A stretch of 64,000 nucleotides of DNA from Kalaharituber pfeilii (GCA_015179045.1 WHUZ01000022.1:62001-126000); one strand, 5' to 3'; shown: positions 44,324-56,085, counted from the stretch's first letter. Numbers and translations: made by a program. The notes: generated from the letters alone by a model not told the origin.

Positions 44324-47300
44324 TCTGAATATTTAGTACTCTCTGCTTTCGGCTCCCTTGTTAATATCTGTTTGAGTTTTAATTTCGGACAGAACGGCTC
44401 ATCACTGGCAGCATTGTCATGGATCATGGTTAGCGATAGCGTACCTTTGAGCCGAAATTATTTTCTTTTGTCCTCCACAGCGCAAGCTCGTGTCGCAGGA
44501 TATGATGAGCTTCTCAAATCAATCAATTAATCAACCCAAAGTACCCGGCAAATAGAATTAGAGATCGCCTCGAAACTCTCACCCACCAAACCGACAGTGT
44601 TGAACTCGGAATGCAACCGTTGGAAGGCTGATTTTTAAGAGAAGCACCGAAACAACGATGCTTTCGAAGGGTTCTTCAGCTTCCCAATAGCCAGAGCCCT
44701 TTTCAACGGCGCCCTCCTCTCTATGACCGCCGAGCTTTCGAATCACCGGGGCGCTCGCAGGATTTCCGGTCACACAGTTTTCAAAAACCTTCTTAGCGAT
44801 CCAATGAAAGAAAAAAACCTCCTGAGGATATTGGCTCAGCCAAACCCAACCACCCCACTAACTCGTTGGGAGGGCAGGACCCTGATAATTGGACGATCCG
44901 GAATAGCGGATAGATAGATAGCAATACCTGATAGATAGATGAATATTGTAAAGTGAGCGGAGAGAACTCTAGAATAGAATCGACTAAAAAAAAAAGTTAT
45001 GTACGAACAGTAAATGTATGTATGTCCAATTATGTTACGTACGCTGCTCGCCCCGCAGTGCGGCGATTTTTATTCGCGATCGGAGGGCGCGGGGATGGAT
45101 CGATTGAGAGCTTAGGGTAGTAAGCTGTGGGATGCGGGCACTCACGCCCGCGATAGCAAGGCGAACGAACCACAGTGCTGTCTGCCTAGCTAGATCCAAA
45201 GTGCTCGATGCACGAAGCACGTACGCCCAGCTGTGGCCTATGACTACTTAGGGCCTAGCAAAGAGAGGGTTAGCCGCAGGCTGCAATCCGGTTCGCTGCG
45301 TGGTCGGGGAGGGATAAGGGAAGCCCAATGGGTTGCTGGGTGATTTGCCGTACGTTTTGCAAAGGTGGGGGGATGTGCGAAGCCGAGTCGGTGGTGGTGC
45401 TGTACCTTTGAGTTGTTTCGGTTTCCTTGTTGTGCCGAGAGAGCTACCAGATGATATATTGGTTTGCTGATACAACCTTTGCTGCCAATAAAACCTTATC
45501 CTCTGTCTGATCCCCACTTTCGATCCTGACAAACGCTCCTTTTCTGACCCAAATATTCCTGTTGCGTTATATTTTTCTTTCGCCCAAAAAAAAAAAAAAC
45601 ATAACAAAAAAAAAAAACGATCTTCAGGCCAGTGTGAAACCAAACGCCCTGACTCCATTGTTTTTTTCGTGCGTTTATGTGCTTATCCCCCACACCTCCC
45701 AGAAGCCACGTCAAAACTATTCGGCCACGTCGCGATCGATTGGCGTGCGGGAAAAATCCCTGTTGCTCTGGTATGCATTTTTTTTTTTTTGCTTAGCTTG
45801 CATATGGGTGCGTTGTTGTTGTTGTGCAGTGCCAATGACAGGAAAGGCCGTCAGGTGAAAAGCAACGGATAGTGAGGCCACTGGTCTTTTTTTTTTTTTT
45901 TTGTGAGGCGCCCCGTGAGCTGAGATGGTAAAATGCTGTACTCAGAAAAAAGCGGTAAGTGGGGGGGGGGGGGTACAAAACACTGAGCAGCACGCGGTCA
46001 TCGCGGAGTGAGTGCCACAGATTCTACGCCAAGTAGATATACATATACCTGGAAATGTATCCCCTGTAAGAAAATAGGGAGAGTTTGTTGAGCGTTTTGA
46101 AACACAGCGGGAGCGGGTAAGAGAGGACGGTATGGAGCCTCGAATTCGGTATGTACCCTGTCGATTTCGGATCGTTGGTTGAGGCGGGGCCTGGGGACGA
46201 GTGCATGTGAAGATTGTGTGTGGCACGTGAAAAAGCACGCGTTACATGAAGCTAATTCCTATACGGTTAAGGGTTGAATTTCAAGGGTTAATGTTCTGGG
46301 TCGTCACATTAGGAGTCGCTTTCAGCGCGATGCGCATCACAATAATTAAGTATGAGAGAAATCGGGATAGCTTACATAACTTAGCGTCAATGTTCACAAG
46401 GTGGACGAATTGCTTGGTAGGATCCGACGCAGCCGATCGACTCACCCCACTTTCTATGATACACCCTTGATGATTGAACCCCACTATCAAGACCGGTTTG
46501 CACATCAGATAATACAGACCCTATTCGCGGCCTCATTATAGCGTGGTGATATAAACAGACCGGGGCATTCTGCACGGTGATGTCGATTCAAACAAGGAAG
46601 CATGGTTGTACTTGCTTGGCACGTGACAGTTCCAAAGCAGTATGGCCATCCACTCCGCAAAACCCATAGCATAGCGACAGGTGACTTGCTGACAACGCGG
46701 TACATACTAGTTTCCCTAGGTTTTTGTAGTCTGTAGATATGTAACTTCGTCAAAAGATCCAAGCCAGTGTTGACCCCTTGGCACTCGGAGAATTTCCATT
46801 TTGGGAAGGCCTCCAAGCAGAATTTCATGCCCTGCCATAGCGAGTGGGAAGCCGGGTTAGGTAGGTGATATTGAAGAAAGAAAAAAAAAAGAGGCAGAAT
46901 TCATTTGTCTCTGCTTATATAAGCGCTCGATTCGAGCACATCGCAGCCAACCATACGTTTCCTAAGTAGTCCATCGTTACCAGCGCCCCGTCACGCATTT
47001 CACTCACGATGAATAGGTGAAAGCGAGTAGTCAGGTCATTGATCTCGTTGTTGTCACCGGTTTCTGCAGTTTTGCTATAGTTGAAAGAAATATAAAAACG
47101 CTACTGCAGTAATGTCGAATTCAGATACAAATTTTGCTTCTCCGGTCGTTGACTTGCATTGCCTCCACCCATCAGCGCTGCATACGGCTGAATCAAGGCA
47201 ACCATTTGTACTCTAGATCAAGAATATACACACTTTGACAGGATAGAAAAGAGTTACAGAAACTGGACCTAGAAAATAGTCACGAAAAGTCCATGCAAGT

Positions 47301-47720
47301 ATTTATGGCAACCGAAAAGGGAGCCTGCCGATAACTGTTGGCTCATGTTACTCTTTTCTCTTTTTCTTTTTCTTTTTTTATATAAATAGCACTTAATTTT
47401 TAATATTTTGCCTCCTTGTCCAGGAGCCACAGCCTAGCCGCGTGTGGTTGGCTTTTTTACCGATGTTACTGTAGGCTACATCACACGACACCAAATTATG
47501 AGGCTCTGCGATATATTACAGTAAAAGCTCGCATCGTATTGATCGCTCGCTACATCACATTGCATCACTGCATGCTTCGCAATCATAGCAAAATCTAAAC
47601 GATGACATGCTTACAGTGCTCCCGATGTAGAAATTGCCATCGGACAGGAAAGTAGTTATAGGAGCGTGTAAATTGGTATTTTACAATGAAACTCATATAC
47701 ACAAACACACATACACATAC

Positions 47721-47756
<36 letters not shown>

Positions 47757-48570
47757 AAATTGGACTGTGAATTGGCTTTGAGGTTCTGAATACATAGGGC
47801 TGCTGTGGCAACCAAACGCTAGCTAGTGTAGTTCCAGTATTTATCCCTTACAACTTTTCGCATCCAGACAGCGATACCGACCATACTTAGCTCCAAGCTG
47901 ATACTGGTACGACCCTTGCGGCATCATCACCAGCGCAGCACTACGCTGGATACGTTTAGAGTGTTGCACGTTGCAGGAGCGGATTAGTCTACGTCAATAC
48001 AAGAGTACTTCTATGGAATTCTGACCAACACAGGTTGTGAGGAAGAGAGCTAATTCGTCTCCTGCAAAAACATGCAATCTGCAATAATTTACGCCCTTTC
48101 GAGGTTAGTACCAAGGCCGCCCCACTGCATCGACCAGATGGCCAACCATCGGCTCCGTCTGATATATCGAAATGTGAACCAGAACTTAGGTATCGTAAAT
48201 CTGCAGCTCCGGAGTTCGTTTCAAACAGGCCCAAGTTATCTCTGCACGTTTACCTTAGAAATATTGCCTTGTTCAGGCCCCAAATGTTTGGTTGGCATTG
48301 ATGCCTAGCTTATCTGCATAGCTTTTGGCGCTTGTGGGGATTATTGCTTGCTCTCACGTCTAGAACAAGCCACTGATTGGTAACTAGGATGCTGCATCAA
48401 CAGGGAATCCCCAGCTGGTTCCAAGAACCCAGGAAAATCAGCTCAAGAGGCAAGCGGCTGCGGCTCTCCATACTAACAGCAGCACCTCACAGCACATAAA
48501 TTCAAAAAAAATACAACATTACGCTGAACCTCAACAATATACACTTTCATTGAGTTTTTCGCTTTCAAGT
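44324..48570. other. 4.2-kb stretch without a supported gene
   Basis: Upstream regions of the deaminase gene and of the IFI27-like gene lie at its two ends. Minus ORF 45248-45658 spans low-complexity T-runs; other frames under 110 codons have no domains. 47721-47754 is a 34-T run without a recognisable element tail beside it. I see no tRNA that folds convincingly. Confidence 0.4.
46829..46890 (+). mobile_element. Decayed micro-B retroposon
   Basis: gccctgccatagcgagtggg, aagccgggttaggtaggtgatatt and an A-rich run follow the B-tail layout with several substitutions. TSD not recognisable. Confidence 0.5.
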
Positions 48571-48577
48571 CAGCAAC

Positions 48578-49026
48578 ATGACCTTCCGCGATCACTTCAT
48601 CGACAGCACCCCGTCCAATGCACAAACCTCTACTGACGCCGCCGCCCCGATAGTGTGGATTCCTAAAATCCAAGCATTGCTCGCAGAGCACCCACGTCAC
48701 CCACCCACGCAGAGGGACCCAAGGACTCTCTTCGTCGAGGCCACCGACACCGAGTTTGAGCAGCTCTGGAAACAGTTATTGGCGGAAAATCCAGTACAAA
48801 GAACAGGTTATTGCGAGGTACAATTTGAAGGCTCTCAAATTGGAACCCAACTATACTTTCCGAGCATCATAGAGCAAGGGCAAAACATCGACAACATTCA
48901 GTTGATTAAGAGGGTCCTGGAGACGCCGCTTCCGCGGGAGCAAGGTCGGAGTATTTCTATGGCTTTCACAATTCTGAAGGATGCATAGTTCCGAGATTGA
49001 GTTTACATCCTCGAATGTGACTGACA

Positions 49027-49064
<38 letters not shown>

Positions 49065-50199
49065 TTTCACGTAACCCCGCTTGCAGCTGTTCGCCATGGC
49101 AGGGTGACTGACAATGATAAACCCTACGTTCAGGCACCCCAAGCGATCTAGTAAAGTACGAGGAGCTGGACATTCCTGAGGTGCCTGGCAAACTCATCAA
49201 GAGGCATATTGGAAAGCTTGTGGAAGCAAGCTGGGATCGCTCAAGCGAGAATCATGACGATGCATCAAGTGAGTGCGCACAGACCACCAATTGTGATAGA
49301 GACCCTAACATTGACGATGTATTCCAGAGTTCATTCGATATTCACTTGATGCACTTGCTTCAACGGACTTGGTTGAGAAAGTTGCAGAAAGAGTAGCACA
49401 TGATTATGGTCAGCGAATAGTCGTTTCCCTCCATGACCGGCTCCGGCAATATGTTGAGAAATGGCCACCGTCTTCGATGAAAAAAGGTATCAAAGACGTG
49501 GAAACAGTGCTCAAGGTTACCATTGCACGCATCTTGCTGCTAATGTATTCATGCCCAGCCAACACGCCGGCAATAATTGATTTTACGATCCTGGAGGCAA
49601 TTGCAACTCTTTTGTGGTGTCTCGAAACCCATGATCAACAAACTGTGGAACTCAAGATAATTAGCAAGCCCCAGATTACCATAAGCATGCTCATCATATC
49701 CGGAAACGAGACTATATCCGGGAACATGCCAAACAATGTGCGAGCACCTAGGTCTCGTCTTCAGCGCCTTGGAATTGCGGCCTGGGACACTGCCAGAAGT
49801 ATTGGCAGCTACATCAAAAAGCATCCCATCCAGATCGCTTTCCAAATTGGAGTCACGTTGTTCCTCATGTCTCCTATGACTGTGCTCGGTCCTATCCTTT
49901 CGTGGGCAGGATTCGGTGAAAAAATGACTGGATTAGCAGTTTTATGGCACTCCAGTATGGGGACCGCGAGAGCCGGAACCTTCCTCTCAATGTGTCAAGG
50001 TATGGGCGCTACGGGCAGGATCACAGCCACTGGGGCACCATTGGCGCGTGGCATTACAAGTGCTGCCCAGGTTGCGGGTGCGTTAGTGGCCGCTGGTTTG
50101 TGTGGGAGTGGTGGTAAAAGGACAAGACCGGGCGAGCAAGGCCCTGCAGAAGGGGATTATGCCGTTGTTCTGAAGATAAGTGGTGTGTCTGAGCAGTAA
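48578..50199 (+). CDS. IFI6/IFI27-like (Ifi-6-16 domain) membrane protein, three exons
   Basis: CDS join(48578..48950, 49134..49268, 49328..50199), 459 aa. All three exons join in frame. Intron 2 is 59 bp (gtgagt...ctaac...ccag). Intron 1 (183 bp) contains a 72-bp micro-B insertion; without it and one TSD it would be about 96 bp. The N-terminal 350 residues are unrecognised. Residues about 337-351 form a hydrophobic segment, and about 354-433 give the glycine/alanine-rich pattern GPILSWAGFGEK, AVLWHSSMGTARAGTFLSMC, QGMGATG, ITSAAQVAGALVAAGLCG, as in the Ifi-6-16 family. That family comprises small membrane proteins linked to mitochondria and cell death in animals; fungal roles are not established. 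The start ATG follows a ctttcaagtcagcaac leader. Gene appears intact. Confidence 0.72.
49032..49103 (-). mobile_element. micro-B retroposon (72 bp, inverted) in intron 1 of the IFI27-like gene
   Basis: Perfect 15-bp TSD gtgactgacaatgat (49017-49031 and 49104-49118). T-run of about 33, then gtttcacgtaaccccgcttg and cagctgttcgccatggcagg. The duplicated target contains ctgac, a plausible branch-site core, 25 nt before the acceptor. Confidence 0.95.
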
Positions 50200-50607
50200 T
50201 GTTTCGTGAGGCAAGTTCAAGGCACACAATGTGATGGGTTGGCTCTGAACTGCTGTTCTTGAATGCCTGAATTTTGGCTATGTAAAGAAACGAATTCGGG
50301 GAGGAAGGCCTATGAGTAGTGAGTCTCGTTAATCTTTCTGATACATTTCTCTAGTTCCCTTTCGTTTTGATCCATATCGGGATACAGCTTGTGCCGCAGT
50401 TCGATCGTAATGTTACTCAACGCCAGACGCAGGATGGAGAAACAATGCCCTGTAGGCATAGGTCTCATAATTACAAGCATATAGCACTATCCTGACCTTC
50501 ACATTGCTTTCAATTGCAATTCACAAAATACACGTTTTATTTACCAATTATCAGAATTCTGATTTTATTTTCTACAACTATACAACCCATTCTATCGTCC
50601 AGTAAAC

Positions 50608-51189
50608 CTACTCAGTACAATCCATCTCCAAATGCTCCCCGTGACTTTGTATCCAGAGACTGTCTCCAATTTCCCTCCTCCCCAACAAGCTCGGGTCGAA
50701 CGTATGCCTTCTGTTTCCCATATCCGGGATTCGAACGCGAACAAGGCCGTCCTTAGGGAACATAATGTTCCTCAGCTTCTGCCTTGGACTGTGAGAGTCA
50801 AATAACTCTCGAGGTCCCAGTATATCCTCCAGCGAAATATACGCACCCTGACTCCCATTACCTGTAGCTCCAGGAGGTAAATCCCACTCGTTCAATAGAG
50901 GTAGGCCTTCCGGGCTTCGGCGACGGGGTGGAGCGTTGGGCGCTTGAAGTGGAGGGCGCCGTCCCTTGGGTGTGATGGTGGCCTCCAAAGGAAGACGGGA
51001 AGCACGAGTGGCGGTTTCCGAATTTTGCAAATGGGGAACCCGCAGCTGCTGGTCTCGAATGAAAGCCTGAGCAAGATGCATGTTTAACCTTGGCACCATG
51101 CCCTGTAATCTTTTATGTCTGCACTTTGCAATCTTGCTGGTGGTGAGGCTACGAGCTGATTTCTTAGGGAAAGAAATAGGAGTGACCAT
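50608..51189 (-). CDS. Unrecognised basic protein (193 aa), single exon
   Basis: MVTPISFPKKSARSLTTSKI starts the frame. The N-terminal half is Lys/Arg-rich, the centre is Pro/Arg-rich (PKGRRPPLQAPNAPPRRRSP), and the C-terminal third is ordered-looking (YISLEDILGPRELFDSH, NIMFPKDGLVRVRIPDMGNR, DPSLLGRREIGDSLWIQ). No family recognised. No repeat overlaps it and composition is gene-like, so a real gene is likely. It converges with the IFI27-like gene (0.4 kb between stops). Confidence 0.5.
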   Translation of the reverse strand: MVTPISFPKKSARSLTTSKIAKCRHKRLQGMVPRLNMHLAQAFIRDQQLRVPHLQNSETATRASRLPLEATITPKGRRPPLQAPNAPPRRRSPEGLPLLNEWDLPPGATGNGSQGAYISLEDILGPRELFDSHSPRQKLRNIMFPKDGLVRVRIPDMGNRRHTFDPSLLGRREIGDSLWIQSHGEHLEMDCTE

Positions 51190-51422
51190 AATGAATTTAT
51201 GACGAGTTAATTAGCTGAGCTGTTTTTTGAGGTTTGGAGGATATTATGAAATAGTGCTGCCTTGCTTAAGGGTAATGAATCGGTACAGAGCAAAGTTGAA
51301 CTCCCTGGATTGTAACACATGTTTATATACCCCGTTGGAAACGCTCATCTTGACTTACGGATTGTTATGGCGGGCCCCAATGAATCTAACAGGCCAGGCC
51401 AGGCCAGGCCAACCGGAGGCCT

Positions 51423-51477
51423 CTCGCCATAGCCCATAGGGCGGCAAGCGAGTAATGATTAAAAAACAGAAAAAAAT
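51423..51477 (+). mobile_element. micro-A retroposon (55 bp)
   Basis: TSD ccggaggcct (51413-51422 and 51478-51487). Hairpin ctcgcc...gcgag, A-rich end. The sister MITE at 61935-61950 reads aaccggaggcctggact without the insert. Confidence 0.95.
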
Positions 51478-51740
51478 CCGGAGGCCTGGACTGGCCTGGA
51501 CCGTGAAATTCTGGGCCTGGCGTGGCCTGATCAATCAGGCCAGGCCGGTCCAGGCCATTCAGGCCGGCCCAGGCCAACCAGGCCATTTACGTAAATTCAA
51601 GCGATTTTAGAATTTAACCCAGGTGAATTAAATTTTAATAGTCCTGGATATTTCCAATATTAGTAATTGACAGTTGCGTATTAGGTATCATCATTGAAGA
51701 ATTGAGTCCCGTCTGTTGTATTATCTTGAAGGTCCATCAT

Positions 51741-51798
51741 ATCTCGCCATAGCCCCCAGGGCGGAATGCGAGTAATGACATAAAAAAAAAAAAAAAAA
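51741..51798 (+). mobile_element. micro-A retroposon (58 bp)
   Basis: TSD aaggtccatcat (51729-51740 and 51799-51810). Hairpin ctcgcc...gcgag and A-run. Empty sites occur in sister MITEs at 62318 and, inverted, 61403. Confidence 0.95.
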
Positions 51799-52389
51799 AA
51801 GGTCCATCATCTCTAAAATATTTCTTAGTATATATACTTGAATATAAAGTATGACACATACTTGAGGAAAGTCGTAGACCGCTGCTGTTTAAAATTCTAG
51901 ATATACGGGAGGTTCTACTCATTTAAATACTCAAACAATCTAGTAAACGCTGGCCTCAATTCACCTGGATAGCGGTGGAGTGATTTATTTAATTGGCTTG
52001 AACCTGCCTGAATGGCCTGGACCGGCCTGGCCTGTTGGATTCATTGATGGCGGCTTAATCTGCATGGCCATATATATCAATGCAGCCTAGGCATCAATCC
52101 TGAATCAAAGATATCATGTACTCTCTTTGTAGTGGTTAAAGTACGGTCTCTTATGTATTGACTGCGGTGGCCAAAACAGAGGTGATCATCGTACATGACT
52201 CAGACTCAGAAATGCAAAGTAGACATGCGTTGGTATCCCAAGGTAAACGAATCTGAAGGGATCACGGTGGCAGCCGGAGCCTTTTCGTTCCCAGAATCGA
52301 CACCAGCTTCCCTATGCCGAGCAGCAGTTCCAAATGAATTTAAATTCGAAACTACATAAGAAAAGAAGAGTGTCAATTGAGGTAGGTAT

Positions 52390-52800
52390 GAAGATGCTGG
52401 GCAAGAGAAGACGGCCGAAGAGACGAACAGGCTGCACATGAGCTGCAGGCCCCTCCAGCGCTTACGAGGTTTGATGGATGGTAAAGGACTAGGGACATGG
52501 AGGTACAAGACAGGGAAGGCGGAGGGCCCGAATGCAAATGGTGCGTGACGGAGAAGGTGGCCAGGGGGACTGGAGGCGATAAGGAGGCCCACAGAGAGCA
52601 AGGAGGATGAACCAGATGCCCAGGTGGAGTTGAAGAGATGGGTAGAAAGGTAATATGTAGGAGTAAAGGCATGACCTATTTTCTCCAATTTTCCTACTTT
52701 GGCCATCCTAATTTCTTCAATTATCTTCTTTGCACGTAATCTCGTCGTAGCCCATAGGGGGGTATACGAGCCCTATTTCTTGAAAAAATCTACATACGAA
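52390..52800 (+). mobile_element. LINE-A relic
   Basis: ctgcaggcccctccagcgct and gaatgcaaatggtgcgtgac are remnants of the linker and ECKWC knuckle; a gcccatagg tail with stem ctcgt/acgag (52741-52770) follows. The A-run is mostly lost. Heavily mutated. Confidence 0.65.
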
Positions 52801-52827
52801 AGCCCGTAGCTTCACAACCATCATTAA

Positions 52828-54184
52828 TTAGATATCCTGATCCGCCACGGCCAACTTGTGCGGATCCCATTCCCACCGGACCTCGAGTGGCGCCTTTTTC
52901 TCCCATGCCTGCAACCAACCCCTATCTCCTTGTCTCCGCCTTCCAACTCGATTCCCGCCGGCGTCGTAGAAATCGAAAATTACGTGTGGGTTCGGGGCCA
53001 GAAGGCTTCTATGGAATCCAGTCCTAGAACGCATTCAATCGTTAGACAAACATATATATCCGATCTGAGAAGGGTATCTTTGGGCGTGAAACGGAGCGCC
53101 TTGGCAAGCGAAGAAGGGTGGGGGGTATTTACAAAACAACAGCACTCGTCACTCTCTTCTTGTCTGCCTCCTTCAACTGTTTATATATGACTCTGACAAC
53201 TTTCATGCATGCCGCCTTATCCTTGGTGCTGAAGGATTGTTCACCCCTTTCGTGATCACGCTCATACCTCCCGGGCCGAATGTTCCCTTCAAGTGCGTAA
53301 TTAACATGTAGGTTATACCATTCCGACGGTGGCGTAGGAGGAAAAATGCTACTTGGTCCAGGTGCCGGATGAATCTGGAACAGTTCAGCTTTCAAGCCCC
53401 TGGCTGGTGCTGGGGAGGCAGGTTTAGGTCTTGGGGGACGGTACGGAGGGCTTTTCAAAGCGGGAGATGCTGAATGTCCTCTTCTTTTAAGTGTGGAAGG
53501 CCTAGATTTTGAGTCCAAGCCAGTGTTAATGCGGCTGCCCTCCTGGATATTGCTGTAGTGGGGTGAACTAGGTCCAGATCCAGATCCTGAGCCGGGCGCG
53601 CTGGGTGGGAGGGGTGGTAAGAAACTGGAATCGGATGTACTTAAGATTCGAGAGTGACCTGGCTTGGATATTGAGCTGGAGGACTCAGCTGAGATCGTTA
53701 CCGGGGGACCTAGTTGTTGACTAGATGACGGTGTAACATAGTCTCTTGCTACGTCTTCCGAAATTTTCTGTCTCACTTCCGCAGCCGAAATGCTTCTAGC
53801 AGTTGACTTCGAGCCCACTGGCACAAATTGACCTTTATTTGTTCGGCTTATAGCCGACGAACTGCTAGATTTGACAATACTTTTAACGTTGATTACTCGC
53901 GAGGGTCTGGATTCAGCTGCACGCGCCGCGGTTCCCTGCTCAGGAAGCCCCTGAGAATTCTCCTTACCCTTTCCTTTGTTCCTAGCTTGTATCTGGGCTA
54001 TAGTCCCTTCTTCCTCCCCTTCGCTCGGCTTTGCTCCATCACTGCTTGTAGGCGTTGATGATCCGTCCTTGCGCGAATTTTCCGACAAAGAGGATCCGTT
54101 GGCAGTACGGACGCTGGTGTTCTGCTTACGCTGGAGGGAACGGGAGCGCGAGGGTCGTGAGGCGAGAGGCTCCGCATCGGACAT
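52828..54184 (-). CDS. Unrecognised Ser/Pro-rich protein, two exons
   Basis: CDS complement(join(52828..53023, 53133..54184)), 415 aa. A 109-bp intron with gtaaat donor, ctaac branch and ctag acceptor restores frame. Start MSDAEPLASRPSRSRSLQRK. Residues 1-250 are low-complexity (SSSSSAISRTNKGQFVPVG; PGSGSGSGPSSPHYS), then Pro-rich. The ordered end (SEWYNLHVNYALEGNIRPGR, DKAACMKVVRVIYKQLKEA, PHVIFDFYDAGGNRVGRR, LEVRWEWDPHKLA) is likely the functional domain. I do not recognise the family. No TM or signal peptide. The short exon 2 supplies a hydrophobic beta-rich end, which supports the splice. Confidence 0.65.
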
Positions 54185-54746
54185 GGTGGATTAGGCTTGC
54201 TGAGTGAAGGGAGCTTCTCAATGATATGTGATAACTCGTATATAATAAAGAAGTCAACTTGGAGACCTTCACCTTAGAAGTGTGAATTCTGCAAGGGATT
54301 TTCCTAATTAAGAAATCTGCACTGAAAAAAAAAATTGGGAAATACGTTCAATTAAACGAATTTCCATCCACGTGCAAACCAGAACAGCAGTAATTTGACC
54401 GACCGTGGATATTGATGTCTTGGGCCATGTGTGAAAAAATAATGGTTTTTTCTTTGTCCTCAAGTCCTACTGGCCATGGCAGCCTGGTTCCTTTTGTTCT
54501 TCCACACTTCTTTGTATTTTTATCAACACACTTGCAGCCACAAGATCATGCCTAGATTGCAGTGCGAGCTTGGCGTAAGGGCCAATATCACGTGTTGTGA
54601 GCACGAGATATCATGCGCCGGTTAGAGCAGTTGAAGGAAATTACCTTTTAGGATAGAGGTAAAAGGATTATCATAGAAGTGAATATTCAGTAGTAGCCAG
54701 GAATTAGTGGTAGTTAGAAGAGGCTTTACATCTTTCGTGCTCAAGC
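54185..54746. other. Intergenic, upstream of the minus-strand gene
   Basis: Likely promoter region of the 52.8-54.2 kb gene. No other feature recognised. Confidence 0.4.
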
Positions 54747-54758
54747 TCACCATCCATT

Positions 54759-55616
54759 AACGCGGGGGCAGGGTTCTCTTCAAGGGGGAGGGCGGAATCG
54801 ATATACTTAGGGACCCAGGCCACCGTAAACGATGCGGAACTGTATGCAATCAGTGAGGCTGCGGACAGGGTGGACGGGGAGCTCCTCATTATCACAGACT
54901 CAAAGTTTGCAGTGGCCAGAATGGAGAGCATAGCCGGAGGTCTACCAACACCAGACGGGGCGACACGGCGACTCAGGGATGTCTGGTGGAGGAGATATGA
55001 GAGGGGGGACAGAGATGTGGCCGTGATGTGGGTGAAAAGTCACAAAGGTATACCGGGGAATGAGGAGGCAGACAAGGCGGCGAGAATAGGCACGGCCCTG
55101 GAAAGAGAAGAGGAGATAGTCACGGAAGCGGGAGTGAGACAAGACGCAAAGCGAGACAGGGCCGCGGAGCGAAGCCGGCTGGGGTTGTCATACAGACCCT
55201 TGGAGAGGCTCGGACATATGACTGGACGTTTGGCGGGGTTATTAGGAGGAAAGGGGTTACGGGCGTGGAGATGGCATTTAGGCGAAGGTGACGGCCCCGA
55301 ATGTAGATGGTGTGGGGAGAAGGAGGAGACAACAAGACACGTATTAGAGGAGTGCAGGGTGTGGAGAAGAAGGTGGCCCGGGGGGAAGAGCATGTTAGAA
55401 GGCCCCCTCGGGGCAAAGAGGGGGAGGAGGACCCATTGAAGAAGTTGGTAGAGATGCTTGGGAGTGAGGAGACCCGTTTCTTCAATTCTAGTTTTATCTA
55501 CTCTTCCCAGTTTTCGAGTCTGCATTCATTTATCACCATCTATGTATTTAAGACATCTCCATAGCCCGTAGGGCGGCCAGCGATTAATGACATAACAAAA
55601 AAAAAAAAAAAAAAAA
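54759..55616 (+). mobile_element. LINE-A, 858-bp copy, youngest-looking
   Basis: 12-bp TSD tcaccatccatt (54747-54758 and 55617-55628). It carries the RNase H to knuckle region, a short 3' UTR, the tail near 55556 (ccatagcccgtagggcggcc...gcgat) and an A-run. Confidence 0.93.
54770..55490 (+). pseudogene. LINE-A ORF2 C-terminal fragment: RNase H, linker, zinc knuckle
   Basis: 5'-truncated within RNase H: NDAELYAISEAADR (54829-54870), LLIITDSKFAVAR (third acidic residue), MWVKSHKGIPGNEEADKAAR (last Asp), then AERSRLGLSYRPLERL and ECRWCGEKEETTRHVLEECR (C-x2-C...H...C). Open for about 200 codons, the best-preserved version of this region here. The first catalytic Asp is missing through truncation. 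Confidence 0.85.
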
Positions 55617-55628
55617 TCACCATCCATT

Positions 55629-55682
55629 CCTGCCCTGCCATGGCGAATATATAGCTGCAAGCGGGGTTACATGATATTTTAA
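55629..55682 (+). mobile_element. micro-B-like tail without A-run
   Basis: cctgccctgccatggcgaat, atatagctgcaagcgggg and ttacatgatatttt match the B hairpin, but no A-run follows. It directly abuts the right TSD of LINE-A 54759-55616. Confidence 0.6.
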
Positions 55683-55689
55683 CATTCAT

Positions 55690-55829
55690 ACATGTTTCTA
55701 GACTTAGACTATATACACTTCGTGCTGTGGTGACGATGATGGGATGGGTAAAAGGCAAGCTTGGCATGGAAGGCACGTGGAGCTAATTATAAGGGCAGCA
55801 CGTGAGGCGTTCATGGCTATCATATATAG

Positions 55830-55865
<36 letters not shown>

Positions 55866-56085
55866 CATTACTCGCATGCAGCCTTGTAGGCTATGGCGAG
55901 ATATAGAGACTTTCTGTACTGTAGCACATACAACAAACAATCTTCTCTTCTCTCTTTTAACATCCACGCTTTCGCACTCGCACTCGGATTTGGTCGTACG
56001 TTCGTTCCGCCAGTTCTCACCCCTCCGGTCACATCGAAATTCGACAGGCAGTAGTGGATACTATCTGTCTATCCTACAGTGCCGC
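55690..56085 (-). repeat. Dispersed repeat R4, copy 4 (inverted), with nested micro-A
   Basis: Reverse of the R4 blocks: ggtaaaaggcaagcttggca, ggcacgtggagct, cgctttcgcactcgcactcg and ggcagtagtggatactatct. Confidence 0.7.
55837..55900 (-). mobile_element. micro-A retroposon (64 bp, inverted)
   Basis: 13-bp TSD atatagagacttt (55824-55836 and 55901-55913). T-run and reversed hairpin ctcgcc, inner GCCT/AGGC, gcgag. Inserted in R4 copy 4. Confidence 0.94.

Larger units (their letters stand above)
51378..52046. mobile_element. GGCCTGG-array MITE (CAATG ends), copy 1, with two nested micro-A
   Basis: Ends CAATGAATCTAACAGG and CCTGTTGGATTCATTG. Subterminal arrays of ggcctggcc / ggccaggcc flank an AT-rich core (aattcaagcgattttagaat...ggtaaacgctggcctcaatt) that matches 61190-61560 inverted and 62180-62510. 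Two micro-A copies are inserted. TSD imprecise (atggcgg-like on both sides). Confidence 0.8.

Noticed and set aside
45903..45975. tRNA-like stretch (gtgagctgagatggtaaaatgc)
   Set aside because: It resembles a D-arm, but I could not form an anticodon arm, T-arm and acceptor stem; it continues into a G-run.
47721..47754. 34-T run as the tail of another retroposon
   Set aside because: No LINE-A or LINE-B hairpin and no TSD beside it.
55530..55628. tcaccatc at 55533 as the left TSD of a short LINE-A tail insertion
   Set aside because: A longer match, tcaccatccatt at 54747-54758, defines an 858-bp insertion that includes the contiguous ORF2 fragment.
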